Source: Tubiluchus corallicola | Taxonomy: Eukaryota > Priapulida > Priapulimorpha > Priapulimorphida > Tubiluchidae | Assembly (NCBI GenBank): GCA_030141605.1 | Contig: JAQGDQ010000403.1 | Location: 1-30,000, forward strand | Reading direction: 5' to 3' | Length of the DNA: 30,000 nt | The notes under the pieces: generated by a model | What the model was told of the DNA's origin: nothing | Seen by the model: the letters and a program-made list of their open reading frames with translations, nothing else | Databases searched by the model: none | Shown: piece after piece, positions 1 to 12,550 of the stretch | Layout: every line of letters starts with the position of its first letter | How positions within the stretch are numbered: position 1 is the stretch's first letter | Made by a program: the position numbers and the translations under genes

Positions 1-400
1 GTGTTATACATATATTAGAAAGTAGGCGATTTTTGTCGAGTGTCCTATATATTTGATTAAGTAAATACGATGACACAAATTGATATAATTAATTAATAAC
101 AAAATTAATTTTTAAATTTATGTAGAGTTCCAATATTCAAATCACCCCAAAAGAACAGGATATCGTAATTTGAGCAGTAAAATTATGTGATTTATACGTT
201 TTAAACTATACTGTTGATCCATTTAAGTTACCATTGCATAAAATTGTCTTAGTTGGTTTTTGCCTAAAGCAGTTTTTTAACGCCATTGTAGTCAATAAAG
301 ACACAGCTCATGTTCTCTACTTAAGGCAAATCCGGAACCAATGTTAAACTGTAGGTCAAAATAATAGGTCAAAATAATCTACTCTTTAGAATATTGACAA

Positions 401-620
<220 letters not shown>

Positions 621-642
621 TGTGTATATATATATATATATA

Positions 643-1885
643 AGCCGAAAAATATATGTACTATAGTAATATTAAAAAAAAGAAAAAAGTTATTTCATTA
701 AATTATGTATTTCATTTGCCTGTTGTCTTTCCAATGTTCCGGGGTTCGACTCGGCAGATAGCCTTACGGCCCGCCATCGGTGTTGCGGGTAAGCGCTGCA
801 TAACGGACACTCCAGAAATTTTAAAACAACAAAACCAAAACCTTGAATTCAAAAGGGACGCCTGAGAAGAACAACACAATAGATAAAAAACAAAACCTGA
901 TGACAATGCTTCAAACCTTACGGAATCCACGACACTCGGCAGGCAGACAGGAGAAGTGCATTCCACGACAACCGGAAGTCAACTGACAAATACTTTAAAC
1001 AGTCTAATAGTTATCTATACGGCTACTACTTATAGTTAATAAAAACGCTATTTAGCTGCAAATATTTACTGTTAAGTCAGTTGATTTATTATGTTAGTTA
1101 TAACTGCACGGTTTTTTTTATTTTTAAATTAGTTTTTTTTATTTTTAAATTTATTTTTAAATTTTTAATTTATTTTTAAAAAAGCCAAAATCAGTACTAA
1201 GCTCTTACAGGTATGAATATTATGTACATTGTTTCAATTAAAGTTTAAATACTTGAAAAGAATGTCAGATATCTAGTCCAGATCCGCGAGAATAAGGCAA
1301 AGTGGCTCAAATAAAGCTGTGCCCTAGTAAGTTTCAAAAACTGCATTTGCGTTGCATAGCGTATTTCATCCCAGAAAAGAAAAGGGGGACAAGCTAGGTT
1401 CACGGGTCATAGAGCAAAGTGAACACAGAAAATTGTACACTCGCGAGAAATTTGGCACAGATTGTTCAAAAACCATAAAAAAGCGATCCTGGGAGCTTTC
1501 TGTTTGACATGCAAGGATCACAGTAAAAGGAGAACACACTTTAAAAAGCAGGTGAAAGTTGGTAAACAAAGACTTAGTGTCTCCTAACCCAACATTTGGT
1601 TCAAACAAAAAAACTATAGAAAAAAATTCACGAAAACAGAACACACGACGCAGCCATTTGAATTTTTTTTAAATGCTTTGAGGGATGTAAATCGTTAGAA
1701 GACGGTAGGTATATTTTTTCTTCGAAATTGGTTACATATAATTTTGGGGGAATTTTTAAGTTTGTACTTGCTTTAGTCATACATAAATGTATGAATCAAT
1801 GTTAGCTATTTAGAGTTAAAAATGGAATAAGGTGGTATAACTTGAGCGTATAACATTTGTTTTGCGGTTTGGAAAATCGACATTT
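643..1885. other. interior of the inverted-arm structure, no gene recognised
   Basis: AT-rich sequence with homopolymer-rich A/T runs at about 1108-1185 and no recognisable protein, tRNA or transposase. A GC-richer patch lies at about 735-800 (cggggttcgactcggcag). Short open frames here have no family resemblance. Confidence 0.5.
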
Positions 1886-2490
1886 AAAGGAAAACAGGAT
1901 GATTTTTCATATCCTACCCATTTTCAAGTCCGATAAAAAGTATACATTTTATCATTATTAATACTGCAAAAAGCGTTTCTGATAATTAAATAATAGATTG
2001 AAAGCTTAATTAACGGCGGGCGAGCCCATCTATTGATGACATCATAAACTAACATAATTTTCAGCAGCAAAAATATTCTACGAGCGTGTTGCACGTGTTT
2101 GCGAAAATTGAAGTACAGTGCTGCTGTAAGATATTCAGTGTGTTGTACTAAGATTAGGCAAATTTTAAGATGAAAATTCAAATTTCAAATTTACCGCATG
2201 AGCTGTCGAACGTGCGCATTTCGTCAGAAACTGACACATCTGAACAGAGAGGTACTGCACCTATTTTTTGTGCAACGCGTTTCCGAAATGCAGGCGCTAG
2301 TGTCCGTCTAACTAGCGCATGGCAAAATGCATATAAAAACAAGTGGCGTGAACGCGAAATAATGTTTGTGTGGTAATAATTCTTTCACGTAAGTCATTTT
2401 TGAAAAAATAGTATGTTCCCTGTCAATATTCTAAAGAGTAGATTATTTTGACCTATTATTTTGACCTACAGTTTAACATTGGTTCCGGAT
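1886..2490 (+). repeat. dispersed repeat family A, copy 1
   Basis: Alignable over about 600 bp with 18136-18741. Shared blocks include ACAGGATGA, taacggcgggcgagccc, gcatgagctgtcgaacgtg and taattctttcacgtaagtca. No coding capacity is conserved between the copies. The class is unknown. The copies differ at many positions, so this part is older than the 399-bp arms that overlap its 3' end. Confidence 0.8.
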
Positions 2491-2819
2491 TTGCCTTAAG
2501 TAGAGAACATGAGCTGTGTCTTTATTGACTACAATGGCGTTAAAAAACTGCTTTAGGCAAAAACCAACTAAGACAATTTTATGCAATGGTAACTTAAATG
2601 GATCAACAGTATAGTTTAAAACGTATAAATCACATAATTTTACTGCTCAAATTACGATATCCTGTTCTTTTGGGGTGATTTGAATATTGGAACTCTACAT
2701 AAATTTAAAAACTAATTTTGTTATTAATTAATTATATCAATTTGTGTCATCGTATTTACTTAATCAAATATATAGGACACTCGACAAAAATCGCCTACTT
2801 TCTAATATATGTATAACAC

Positions 2820-2905
2820 ACTAACTCAATGAAGTGAGAACAGATAGGTGACTTTGCATCTACAATTTACTTTTCATGGATCGTGGGCCTGGCAGACGTG
2901 TATAA
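2820..2905. other. spacer, nothing recognised
   Basis: Short unique sequence between the right inverted arm and the 70-bp tandem repeat. Confidence 0.4.
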
Positions 2906-3111
2906 AACCCTCAACCGCTTACAACTTGAAATTAATATTACAATATAGCAATTATGTGTAACTTTGTGTTACAGCAACCCTCAACCGCTTACAACTTGAA
3001 ATTAATATTACAATATAACAATTATGTGTAACTTTGTGTTACAGCAACCCTCAACCGCTTACAACTTGAAATTAATATTACAATATAGCAATTATGTGTA
3101 ACTTTGTGTTA
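2906..3111. repeat. 70-bp tandem repeat, just under 3 copies
   Basis: Units begin at 2906, 2976 and 3046 with aaccctcaaccgcttacaac. They differ at only one or two bases (catatagca versus catataaca), so the array is young. The third unit lacks its last bases. Confidence 0.95.
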
Positions 3112-3197
3112 ATTTGCCATAAAACGATATAAATGATACACCGAGAACTTGAACAAGTTCTTAAATACATTCAGGATACACGAGAATGAAACGAGCG

Positions 3198-3496
3198 TAG
3201 ACGATCGTTTCGACTGTAACAGTCATTGTCAATACTATAAATCAAACCAAAAAAGGATTAATTATTTCATTGATGATACTAAAATACTAACCAAAATTAC
3301 AAATCAAATACATAGAATTTTAAATTGCAAAAAAATAAATGTATCCTGGTTTATTTTGACAACTTAAAATTCTACTCATGTGATTTGTAATGGCATTTTC
3401 CGACTTAGTACATTAGTATCATCAGCGTACTAATTATTCCTGTTTGCTTTGATTTATAGTACTGACAATGACCGTTACAGTCGAAACGATCGTCTA
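3198..3496. repeat. imperfect inverted repeat with ~85-bp arms
   Basis: Arms 3198-3282 and 3413-3496 are reverse complements. The outer ~50 bp match at about 94% (tagacgatcgtttcgactgt at the outer ends). The spacer is 130 bp. Outer flanks differ and no clear target duplication is seen. It is compatible with a small MITE or a hairpin left by an inverted duplication. Confidence 0.8.
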
Positions 3497-3503
3497 TGCC
3501 CCA

Positions 3504-6500
3504 TAGACATGTTGCATATTCAAGACAAAGACGGTCGCACTGTCTCTTTATCCTAACAAAGGAATATTAATTTGTGCCAATGATTTTAGATTACGTGTGT
3601 TCTTATAATACTGTTTGAAATCGCCAGACCATGTTCAGAAGAAATGTAAAACTATTTTAAGCGGTGGCATCTGTTAAACTATTTGACTGGTTGTTACATA
3701 AAATCATTCTATTAATAACTAATACTTTTCAATTTATTGCATCATCGGTTTTCTATGCCAGTAAACTCGCAACATAAACCGCAAAGTGACTGCAGCTTAT
3801 TCAGATAATTTCGAATACGGAGTCTTAAAATCTGAACTTGTTGTTCACATTTACTTGATCTGAAAGATAGGCATCCGTTTGCTAAAATAAAATTGGCACA
3901 GTTTTAAATAAAAAATTTTTACCTCTTGGCAACAATAATAAAAAAGACAATGTATAAATTCGATATAATCTATCAGCTACTGTTACCACCCCCACCACCA
4001 CCACCATGACACCACCACTACCGCTACTACTACTACTTCTATTGCTACAGCTACTACCATTGATATTAAAAAAGGCATGGTTAATATAGTAATAGTCAGT
4101 GAAATTCTTGTAATCACTTTCTATGGGATTCCTCATTTAAATATAAAATTATAGTACTAATGCTTTACAGACTATCAAAGTTTGACATTACCGACACTAA
4201 AACGTGATATATCTGACTATAGTAAGTAAACAACCTTAATTCATCTACTTCAAAACGGGAATCTTCACTCGGGATGATAGATCTATTCAAGCGTAATGAC
4301 AATGGCAATCGATAATTCTCTAAGTTTAATCTAACAACTTAACTCTTGTTAATAACTTCTTAAAAGGCACCTTGGTAGTTATGCATGGTAACACTAAGTG
4401 GTATTTATTTACTAGAATGGTCTGATGGCGATATCATTAACATTCTGGTAAGCAATAACTCTCAATGTTCAACATACAAACGTAATTAAAACCCAGTCTG
4501 TACACAAGGTCTTCCAGAAAAAGACTTAAATTAAACTCTAATATTGTCACTAAGCTTCTTTACTGGTATCTCCTATGTGTACAGTTCTTAACGAATCCTA
4601 CTCCTTTCTTCGAATGTGTTATATTTGGCTTCTGAATTTTTGCTAATGTTGTTAAATCTAGCTATAAATATTTGAAATATCGTTCACATTTTAATTGCGC
4701 TTTCCTCAGAATTTTGAAAAGCTTGCCTTGTTCACAAACGTGCTAGTCACTGCTAGGGAATTACATTGGGAAGTGTTTCATTGGGTGTGAAAATCATTTT
4801 GTAAATTATATTAGAATTTCTTCTTGATAACAACCAGAGTCTTTCAATTCTTTCAAGTAAAAAAGTGCTGCTAGCTGATCTGCCGCCATTTTGCAATTCT
4901 TTTTAAAATATACTTCAAAATTTGTTGATTTTTCTCATAAATGTAATTTTGTTGCTATTTATCACAAATGATATTACCGTATGTAGGATATACATTTGCT
5001 GAGCAAGAAAAGTGTCAAATTACAATTACAATACATTATCGAATATTTATGACTTTGGGTTAAAGTAATTTATGACATTGCTGTCGTTATATACGCTAAA
5101 ACGCCCGTAATCGTTCTTCAAGCAAATTTGAAATGCTGACCTATACAATATTCGGGCACCAAAGTTTCACCTACACAATTGCTATAGCAGTTGTGACGCA
5201 AAGGTTAAAAAATAGGTTAAGAAAGTTGACAGGTGGGCTTATTTTGAGCTCGCCCAACTTTTGTCCGATTTCGTGAACACGAAATGTTTTTGAATAAATT
5301 AATTCGAATTGCTGATTTGGCCTATTTTGAAAGGTACGCAGTAGCTGCTGTAAATTAGCTGAACTCTAAATGCTATACAACTTGGTAATTGATACTCATT
5401 AACCCATTCACCTCCAACGTTCATAAGCTATTTTAATGCGTAATTGTGATGCAGGCTGTCTCAAAACCAAGCACAAACCTTCATTAGTTAATTGCTTTTG
5501 TTTACTGGTCAGTTGGACGCTGTTCTGCTGTCAGCGCACGAATCCCGTATGTAGTTTAGACAAAAATTCAGAAATCGCTAATAATAGTGTAATGTGTTGC
5601 TATAGTTTAACTGTTATTTGCAACTACCTCGTTTCGGGATACGTATTACGATGCACTGCGATTCCCAATTTTTTAGGCGAGTCATTTCCCTGCATTTCGC
5701 CAAGGGTCACTTATTCTGATATACGACTCTGTTGTCAATAACAACTAATCAATCTATAATCACCAAGTGACTGTAAATAATAATTAGTGGACTTTATGAT
5801 CCGGGAAAGAAGGCATCAAAATCATCAGAATTTTAGGTTGGACAAAGACAGAGAGCAATTATAAAAAAAATCCAGTTTACCGGCGCTAACCACTAATCGA
5901 TAAATTATTAGTGGAGAAACCTTATATCACAATTTGGTTATACCAAGCGTCATTAAAATTTCAGCATTCAGTGAAATGTGATCAGTATAGGTTTAACAAG
6001 AAACGTCCAGTGCACAGTGCAAGAAGTTGTCTATAGAGCACTACCTGAGAAGGTACCTATTTTGGAAATTCCAAACCAGGCGTTTGACTGACACAGACAC
6101 TTGAAGTATTTTTGACTATCAAATGTCCTAAAATTAATTGTTTCAAATTTTGTACAAAAACTTGCACCAGTAGATAGAGGACAAATTTTTCACTAAAGTT
6201 GAATTAAGACCTTCTTTCAAGAAGAAACCAGTAGCAATTGATAATAATTAAAATCGTCAAGTATTTTAAAATTCTGTGCTCGTGCTCGATTTCAAAATGT
6301 CTATATCTTGCCAAAAAAAATCAATACAACTAAAAAATATAAATAAATAATAAATACAATAAATACAAATAAATTTACTAACCACAAAACAAAAAATATG
6401 CAAATGAAATCACGACCTTTACACATCATTAACTTGATCTGTTGGCTTGTCTGATGTAATTATAGACGCAAGTGTACAAAATAATTTACAACTGAACGCT

Positions 6501-7504
6501 TTGTAAACACAAATAACAGTATCTAGTGCAAAACACACAAATTAGGTCTTTTAAAAAAGCCGTGCGTTCGGCTTACTGCCGGAAATGCATTGACAAGGGT
6601 TCACCGCCAACCTAAAAAACTGCTCTGCTCATAATATACATGATCTGGTCACAGATAATTAGAGAATGAAGATTTATTGTTTTCAGTGTTATAAAAACAA
6701 CTTTAGCAGTTAATAATCTGTAGCCATAGAAACATTGAAGATGTAAGAACAAATTAACCTGCTGCCATGCAGTAGTATATAATACCGTAACGATGTTTAC
6801 TCAGTAAAACACACAGGAAACATAGAATAGAACCCACGGTGTGTGTTTTTGAAGTGCTCAGGTAATTTGGAGCAAATCAGTACTACACGTAACTTGTACG
6901 TTGTGGGTGCAGCTGCATTTGGACTCCTTTGTTATTCAGTCCATTAACGCGATGTTACGTTGACATTATTAAAATAATATTGTACTGAAGCGTGATAAAA
7001 TTAAGACCTAGAAACACGAGGTTATAATTAGGTTACAAAAGGTCTCCACTTAGGCGAACGGTAAAAAGTTAAATATAAACAGACCCACTGCTTTTGAAAT
7101 TCTACTCGTCAAATACCCAGAAGCGGCAGTCTGCAACCGTATTGTCATTACTAAGAGAGTATTATTTGTGTTTTTGACATGTACATAAAATTTAAGATGT
7201 TTTAAATATTTATGTAACAATTATCAAGCCACAGTAAACAGATAAGTTAAACTGAATTAAAACGTTACTTATTCCTGCACTGGTTATTCAGAGTCACTGT
7301 TTATAATTTGGATATTTAGGCAATTCACTAATTTTTATTGATTTTAATGAATAGTAATCGTATTAACTGGTAAAGATTACCAAATAGAGATATTCTTCTC
7401 GAATGCCTTAAAAGAAAAAGCCACAAACCACTGTGATACGTGAGATATATAAAACTGGGCGTAATCAAATTCTGTTTTTCACAGCTCCATAATTATCTCC
7501 TTTA
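3504..7504. other. 4 kb without a recognised gene
   Basis: AT-rich, apparently unique sequence. It contains a degenerate ACC/ACT triplet tract at about 3985-4055 and an AT-rich AAAT/ACAAAT-like tract at about 6330-6395. There is a YY1-like GCCGCCATTTTG at 4882-4893, and a short palindrome CCACTAAT...ATTAGTGG at about 5890-5914. Open frames such as 5436-5741 show no domain or splice context. Confidence 0.5.
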
Positions 7505-7617
7505 GTGCATTATTCATTGTTCATTATTGTTCATCATTGTTCATTATTCTTCATCATTCATTGTTCATTAATGTTCATGATTGTTCATTATTGTGCATTA
7601 TTCATTGTTCATTACTG
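7505..7617. repeat. degenerate TTCATTATTG minisatellite
   Basis: About ten imperfect units of TTCATTATTG or TTCATTGTTCA. Their variable lengths suggest an old, decayed array. Confidence 0.85.
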
Positions 7618-7803
7618 AACCCATTCTTTATGTGCTAAGGGATTAACCCCCTGCTCCTATGTCCGCCTTTTCTTGATTTAGCCATTCAGACGTATTAATC
7701 ACCTTATTATGTTATGTGCAATTGAGCTGTGTAACAAGCATGGATAACACACGTAATGTAGCAGGCTTACTCATTTCAAAACAAATATAGGACTACCGTG
7801 ATC

Positions 7804-7939
7804 CATGACGAACGACGACGACGACGATGACGATAATCATGATGATGATGATGACGACGACGACGACTATGATGATGATGATGATGATAATGATGAGATG
7901 ATGATGATGGTGATGGTGATGATGATAATGTTGATGAAC

Positions 7940-7990
<51 letters not shown>

Positions 7991-8094
7991 ATGATGATAA
8001 TGATGATGATGATGATGATGGTGGTGGTGATGGTGATGGTGATGGTGATGGTGATGGTGATGGTGATGATGGTGATGATAATGATGATGATGAT
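7804..8094. repeat. GAT/GAC/GGT trinucleotide array
   Basis: Nearly continuous GAY/GRT triplets. All frames therefore encode Asp, Met or Val runs on plus and His, Ile or Ser runs on minus. These are composition effects, not genes. Confidence 0.95.
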
Positions 8095-8224
8095 GATATG
8101 ACAATTAGTGATGACGACAATGATGGTAACAATGACGACGACAATGTTGTTAAAGGCATCGTGAGTTCGCGAAAATTTAGCCTAAGGACGAAGAAGTCTT
8201 TGAACGGATGATGATGATGATGAC

Positions 8225-8256
<32 letters not shown>

Positions 8257-8520
8257 CGACGATGATATTGAAAAATTAGTGATGACGACAATGATGGTAG
8301 CAATGACGACGACAATGTTGTTAAAGGCATCGTGAGTTGGCGAAAATTTAGCCTAAGGACGAAGAAGTCTTTGAACGGATGATGATGATGATGATGCCGA
8401 CGATGATATTGACAATTAGTGATGAGGACAATGATGGTGGCAATGACGACGACAACGTTGTTGAAGGCATCGTAAGTTGGCGAAAATTTAGCCTAAGGAC
8501 GAAGAAGTTCTTTGAACGGA
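8095..8520. repeat. composite minisatellite: ~115-bp unit x3 separated by GAT tracts
   Basis: Three copies (about 8095-8207, 8263-8378, 8404-8519) share gacaattagtgatgacgac near the start and gaaaatttagcctaaggacg near the end. They are separated by GAT runs of different length. Plus-strand reading of the third copy continues beyond the array to a stop at 8540-8542, with an acidic then basic composition (SWRKFSLRTKKFFERIKSF). No family is recognised. Confidence 0.88.
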
Positions 8521-8542
8521 TTAAGTCTTTTGAGGATCGATA

Positions 8543-9905
8543 ACAATCACACATGTTGTTAACATGGACCTTTAAAACTTGTGGATATTAAGAAACATTG
8601 ATGAACCAACTAGTGTCATAATGAGCTGCAGAATGGCAAAAATGAGAAGAAAAAAAGGAACTCCGTTGCAGTCTACACGAAAGTAAAATCTAAAGCTAAT
8701 TAATATCAATCCAAGCGCAAACAAGTCACAAAGCGAATTACTTCCCTTATTCCGTCTTGAACAATTAAGTCTGTCGCAAAATTTAATAAAACAAGGCATA
8801 AAGACAAGTTACAAAATCAGCTACTTATTACGCTTCATAAATTTTTATTCTAGTTGAACTAAAATTTAAAAGTTTTCGTATATAATGAGCTAGAAGAAAT
8901 TATTTTGGACGATTTTCTGAGTTTTCTGTGTTAAAAAACTTGTTAGCTAAGTGCTGACATCAACAATTGGCACAGTTTCTTTTTTTGCCTATGTCAAGTG
9001 CAAACAGATTAAAATCAGGCCTTTTTCGGTTTAGACAAGACCTTGAATTATGAAAAAACAAATTTTGATTCTCTACATTTCATTTAATTCACCTGCAAAC
9101 ATTAAATTGGCAAATTACGATTTTTAACAAGACTGTTACAAATGCAGATGAGGTTGTAATATTAAGCCCAACTTTTTCCATTAATATTTATAATATTAAT
9201 ATGAATAATATTAAGTCCTTTTTTAAACCAACGAAGAAGTAAATTCACCCAGTAAGCTTTGTAACAATGTGCAGTCTACCACGCTGTATAACAAACGGAA
9301 AATTACTTCCTCATATGACAAATAGAGCCACATGTATAATAAAGCAATCACGGTTCATTGTTGTTGTTCTTTAAAAATTCATCAACAAAACTTGAAACGG
9401 ATTTTACTCACCTTAATCAACAAGGTCTTTAGTTGTTCCTTTAGTTTCAGATTCTAAACGGTTGTAATGTCGTCCAAATGCGGCCACAAAGCTAGCGTCC
9501 CACCTTCAGTTTAATTTTCACCTAAATATCATGATATTTGTCTACCTGAGTCACGTTTGAGTCGTGCTTCAATACGGTTCCGGCAATGAGGGTAGGTTAA
9601 TTGTCATTACTTATTACATCTGTGCTGCTGTGCATAGTCCGTGACTGTCTTATATAGTTACAGTGGAGCAACGTACTCACACAATGAGGGAAGGTGTAAT
9701 GCAGCGAGGGTGTGAATCAACTGTCAATAAGAAAGTTTAGGCGTTAAAAACAATGGTTAGCTAAATGAAACTACTTTTGAATTTAATATTTTTCCTTTAC
9801 TTAGCATCAAATATATCGCATGTGCTTGATTAGTGACGTTCAATTCTAAAAACATTTGTTTTTTACCTGCGCGTCACCCTTATGGAAAATTAAACCCCAA
9901 ACGCC
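8543..9905. other. 1.4 kb without a recognised gene
   Basis: AT-rich, apparently unique sequence on both strands. The minus frame 8572-8799 is hydrophobic but has no start context, splice context or family resemblance. Confidence 0.45.
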
Positions 9906-9912
9906 TTTCGAA

Positions 9913-9934
9913 GCGCATGCGTCGTATGACGTCA
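9913..9934. promoter_or_regulatory. NRF1-like site next to a perfect CRE
   Basis: GCGCATGCGT (9913-9922) resembles the palindromic NRF1 core, and TGACGTCA (9927-9934) is a full CRE, four bases apart. An RFX-like half site CCATGGAAAC lies about 85 bp on. These motifs often mark CpG-type promoters, but no first exon is recognised beside them. Confidence 0.3.
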
Positions 9935-10567
9935 TGAACAGGTAGCTGTAATCAAATATTCACCTGAAGCCCGGATTTCGCAGAAACTGCAGCGTTTGCT
10001 GTTATTTTGATGATCACCATGGAAACGAAAATAAGAGGCACAATATTATGAAGTTTTCTAGTAAGACGATAAGGAATAATAACGTTGCGGCAGTAAAAAT
10101 AATTAAAAACTAATGTATTTATTTTCTAATTGCTAGGACCTATTAAAATATAAAAATGATGAAATACGTTTTTGTCTGTACGTATAATTACGATTTTCAC
10201 AATTTACGTAAATTAAATTTAAATTTAAAAATTTGAAAATTCAACATCTAGAAAAATTCCGTTCTCATAGGTATTCGCGCATCTGTGTAAACGAAATTTT
10301 ATAAATTTTAAATATTCACAGAGAACCTAAACTAAATAGTAAATAATATAATTTTTATCTTAATCTTGTGCTAATTGTTTTATGAATAACCCAGAAAACA
10401 GAAAGATACCTTCAGCTAATAAAACTGATTTTTTACTTAGAAACAAAAGTGAAAATGTATTATTGTAATTCTATCACGCAAGTTTGACATCGAGATTTAG
10501 CAATTATTTTTCTAGATGTTAATTTTATGAAAAAAATTTACCTTGGGTCGAACCGATCAAAATTATG
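9935..10567. other. no gene recognised
   Basis: AT-rich sequence with no repeat or coding signal that I can support, apart from the RFX-like half site mentioned with the NRF1/CRE pair. Confidence 0.4.
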
Positions 10568-10600
10568 CACGCAGAAATGCGGCGATTTGGCTTCTGCGTG
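10568..10600. repeat. short perfect hairpin, 9-bp stem
   Basis: CACGCAGAA (10568-10576) pairs with TTCTGCGTG (10592-10600) across a 15-base loop. Confidence 0.6.
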
Positions 10601-10644
10601 AAAGACATGAATAAAATACGTGAAATAAACGTGAGATAATCTTA

Positions 10645-10676
10645 TGACCTTGGTTTATGTTCAAGGTCAAAGGTCA
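10645..10676. promoter_or_regulatory. nuclear-receptor-type half-site cluster with a perfect DR1
   Basis: TGACCTTGG (10645-10653) is an inverted extended half site. TCAAGGTCA (10661-10669) overlaps AGGTCA-A-AGGTCA (10664-10676), an exact DR1 of the HNF4/RXR/COUP-TF type. Function cannot be inferred without a nearby promoter. Confidence 0.35.
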
Positions 10677-11370
10677 CTGATATCATCGCCCAGAATCTGC
10701 ATGCGCCCGCAGAACGGCAAAATGTAAGCAGCATATTCATCAGCAAATTGGCATTGTATTGACTAGCCGTAGATTATTAATTTCAGGAGGAGAATAACAA
10801 CAACGTTAACGTTCTAAGTGTCAGATTATGTGAAATCAAGATCAACAACTCAACACCGTGGACACAATTCACTGGAATCTTATAAGGGCGGCACCGAGGC
10901 ACAATGGGAGTCAATGATCCCCTAATGAATTTTGCAAACTCATAATTTGTAAAAGGCAAAAATGCAATATTGAAAGTGCACGAGCGACCCCCATGAAAAT
11001 CTGCCAACTTAGTGCTTTACTGTTTCTGTTATTTCTCTTCTTACGTGCGATCATAATATGGTTAAAACACCTCTAAGAGTTAAGTAACTGTTCTAAGAGG
11101 ATTAATCTTAGTAAAGAGATAGGTACCTGTCCTGCCTCAAACATTAAAGCTTTTGTTTTTTCTGTTGCCAAGCCCAGGTCTTCGTCAGGAAGAACCATCT
11201 ACTGGATTTAAACATAAGTTCAATGTGCTCTTTCAAAGTCTGTAGCAACCAACATTTGTGCGTCTGCTAAGCATTTTGTAGAAACACGACAAAACATAAT
11301 GGCTAACTTTAACAACGATTTTCTCACGGTTGCTTTTCAGTGCGCAGCCTGCACCTCAACTTCAACGTGG
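10677..11370. other. no gene recognised
   Basis: Sequence between the half-site cluster and the hAT insertion. The minus frame 10783-11007 has no domain or splice context. Confidence 0.4.
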
Positions 11371-12094
11371 ATTATCTCCAGGGCACTTTATTTATGACTT
11401 TAGTCATAAATTGCATAAATAGCTTATTTAATACTAATTTCAGATTTTATTTATGACTATTTATGACGTGTCAAATTTTGACCAAAAATGCCATCCTGAG
11501 CTAAAAGAAATACATATTTTTAATCAGAATCTTGTATTTTGCCTTTCTTCGTTCTTCATTACATTAAAATGTAATAAAAATGTCTACTTTCATCATTCCA
11601 AGGCCTGAAGTTTCTCGTATTGTTTTGCATGCAGGCATCCCTCCAGACTGAAATCCGTGATCGTGTTTATAATAATTATAGTATCGGTTTTAATTTGTTT
11701 AGGATGACCTATAAAATTACTGCTCATAAAAATCAATCTATTAATTAATTCGTACAGTCACAATTCGTAGCCACAATTAGTACAAGTAAATAATGTATTT
11801 TTTTAAATATCGATTTTAAATTTAATGTTGGAAAATACTATTGGCTATTACATCTTTCTAGGGAACCGTCACGTATGTTTTCTAATTAAAATTACATTAA
11901 GCAAAATAACTAAACAAGAAAAACAATTAAATTTTAATGACAATGAAGCAACAAATTCTCCCAAAGATAAAATATGCTCAAATTCTAGCAGACGGCATTA
12001 TTCTTATTTCTTGAGGATGAGGCAGTAAGGCACGGGAAACGCTTGCGGCAAACTCGAGCTAAAACCTACACCCAAGCCATTGACTTACGCCGCT

Positions 12095-12190
12095 TAGGGG
12101 TAAGCATCGAAGTTCGGTTCGATTCGAATTCGAAAGTCACAAATTCGGTTCGATTCGAATTCGCTTTCTGGTAGAGAATGCTCACCCCTA
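12095..12190. mobile_element. 96-bp hAT-type MITE nested inside the 1318-bp element
   Basis: The ends TAGGGGTAAGCAT and its near inverse ATGCTCACCCCTA are flanked by the perfect 8-bp duplication ACGCCGCT (12087-12094, 12191-12198). The interior is two copies of TTCGGTTCGATTCGAATTCG around a short spacer. It inserted after the larger element. Confidence 0.93.
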
Positions 12191-12524
12191 ACGCCGCTAG
12201 GATGAGAAAGGCACTGAAATGAACGTGCAAAGAAAAGAATTAGAAGTGTAGATTTCTGTTATTGTGCAGAGCGTAGGTTTGAGGCGGCAGAACTTTAGGA
12301 CATTAAAATAGGTAAGCTGTCTTTAATTCAAATTTTCGATGGAACGACAACGATTCTGTCGGTGCCTATTTATTTTTTCGCGGTAACGCGCTCATTTACT
12401 TTTTATTATTTAGGTTACTTCTAGACGAGTTAATGACAGATAAACGCATCAGTTAGACAGTCTCAATTACTGTGTTAGTCCACCAAACAGTCACGCGCAA
12501 GCTTCTTATGGACTGCCTGTGTGT

Positions 12525-12550
12525 GTGGGAGAGAGAGAGAGAGAGAGAGA
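12525..12550. repeat. (GT)n(GA)n microsatellite
   Basis: Short gtgtgtgtggga(ga)n tract inside the hAT element. Confidence 0.9.

Noticed and set aside
5436-5741. 101-codon Cys-rich frame on plus
   Set aside because: No signal peptide pattern, domain or repeated Cys spacing, and it lies in otherwise non-coding AT-rich sequence; treated as chance.
7793-8330. Poly-His, poly-Asp and Ser/Pro-rich proteins
   Set aside because: Translation of GAT/GAC triplets on both strands; no start or splice context.
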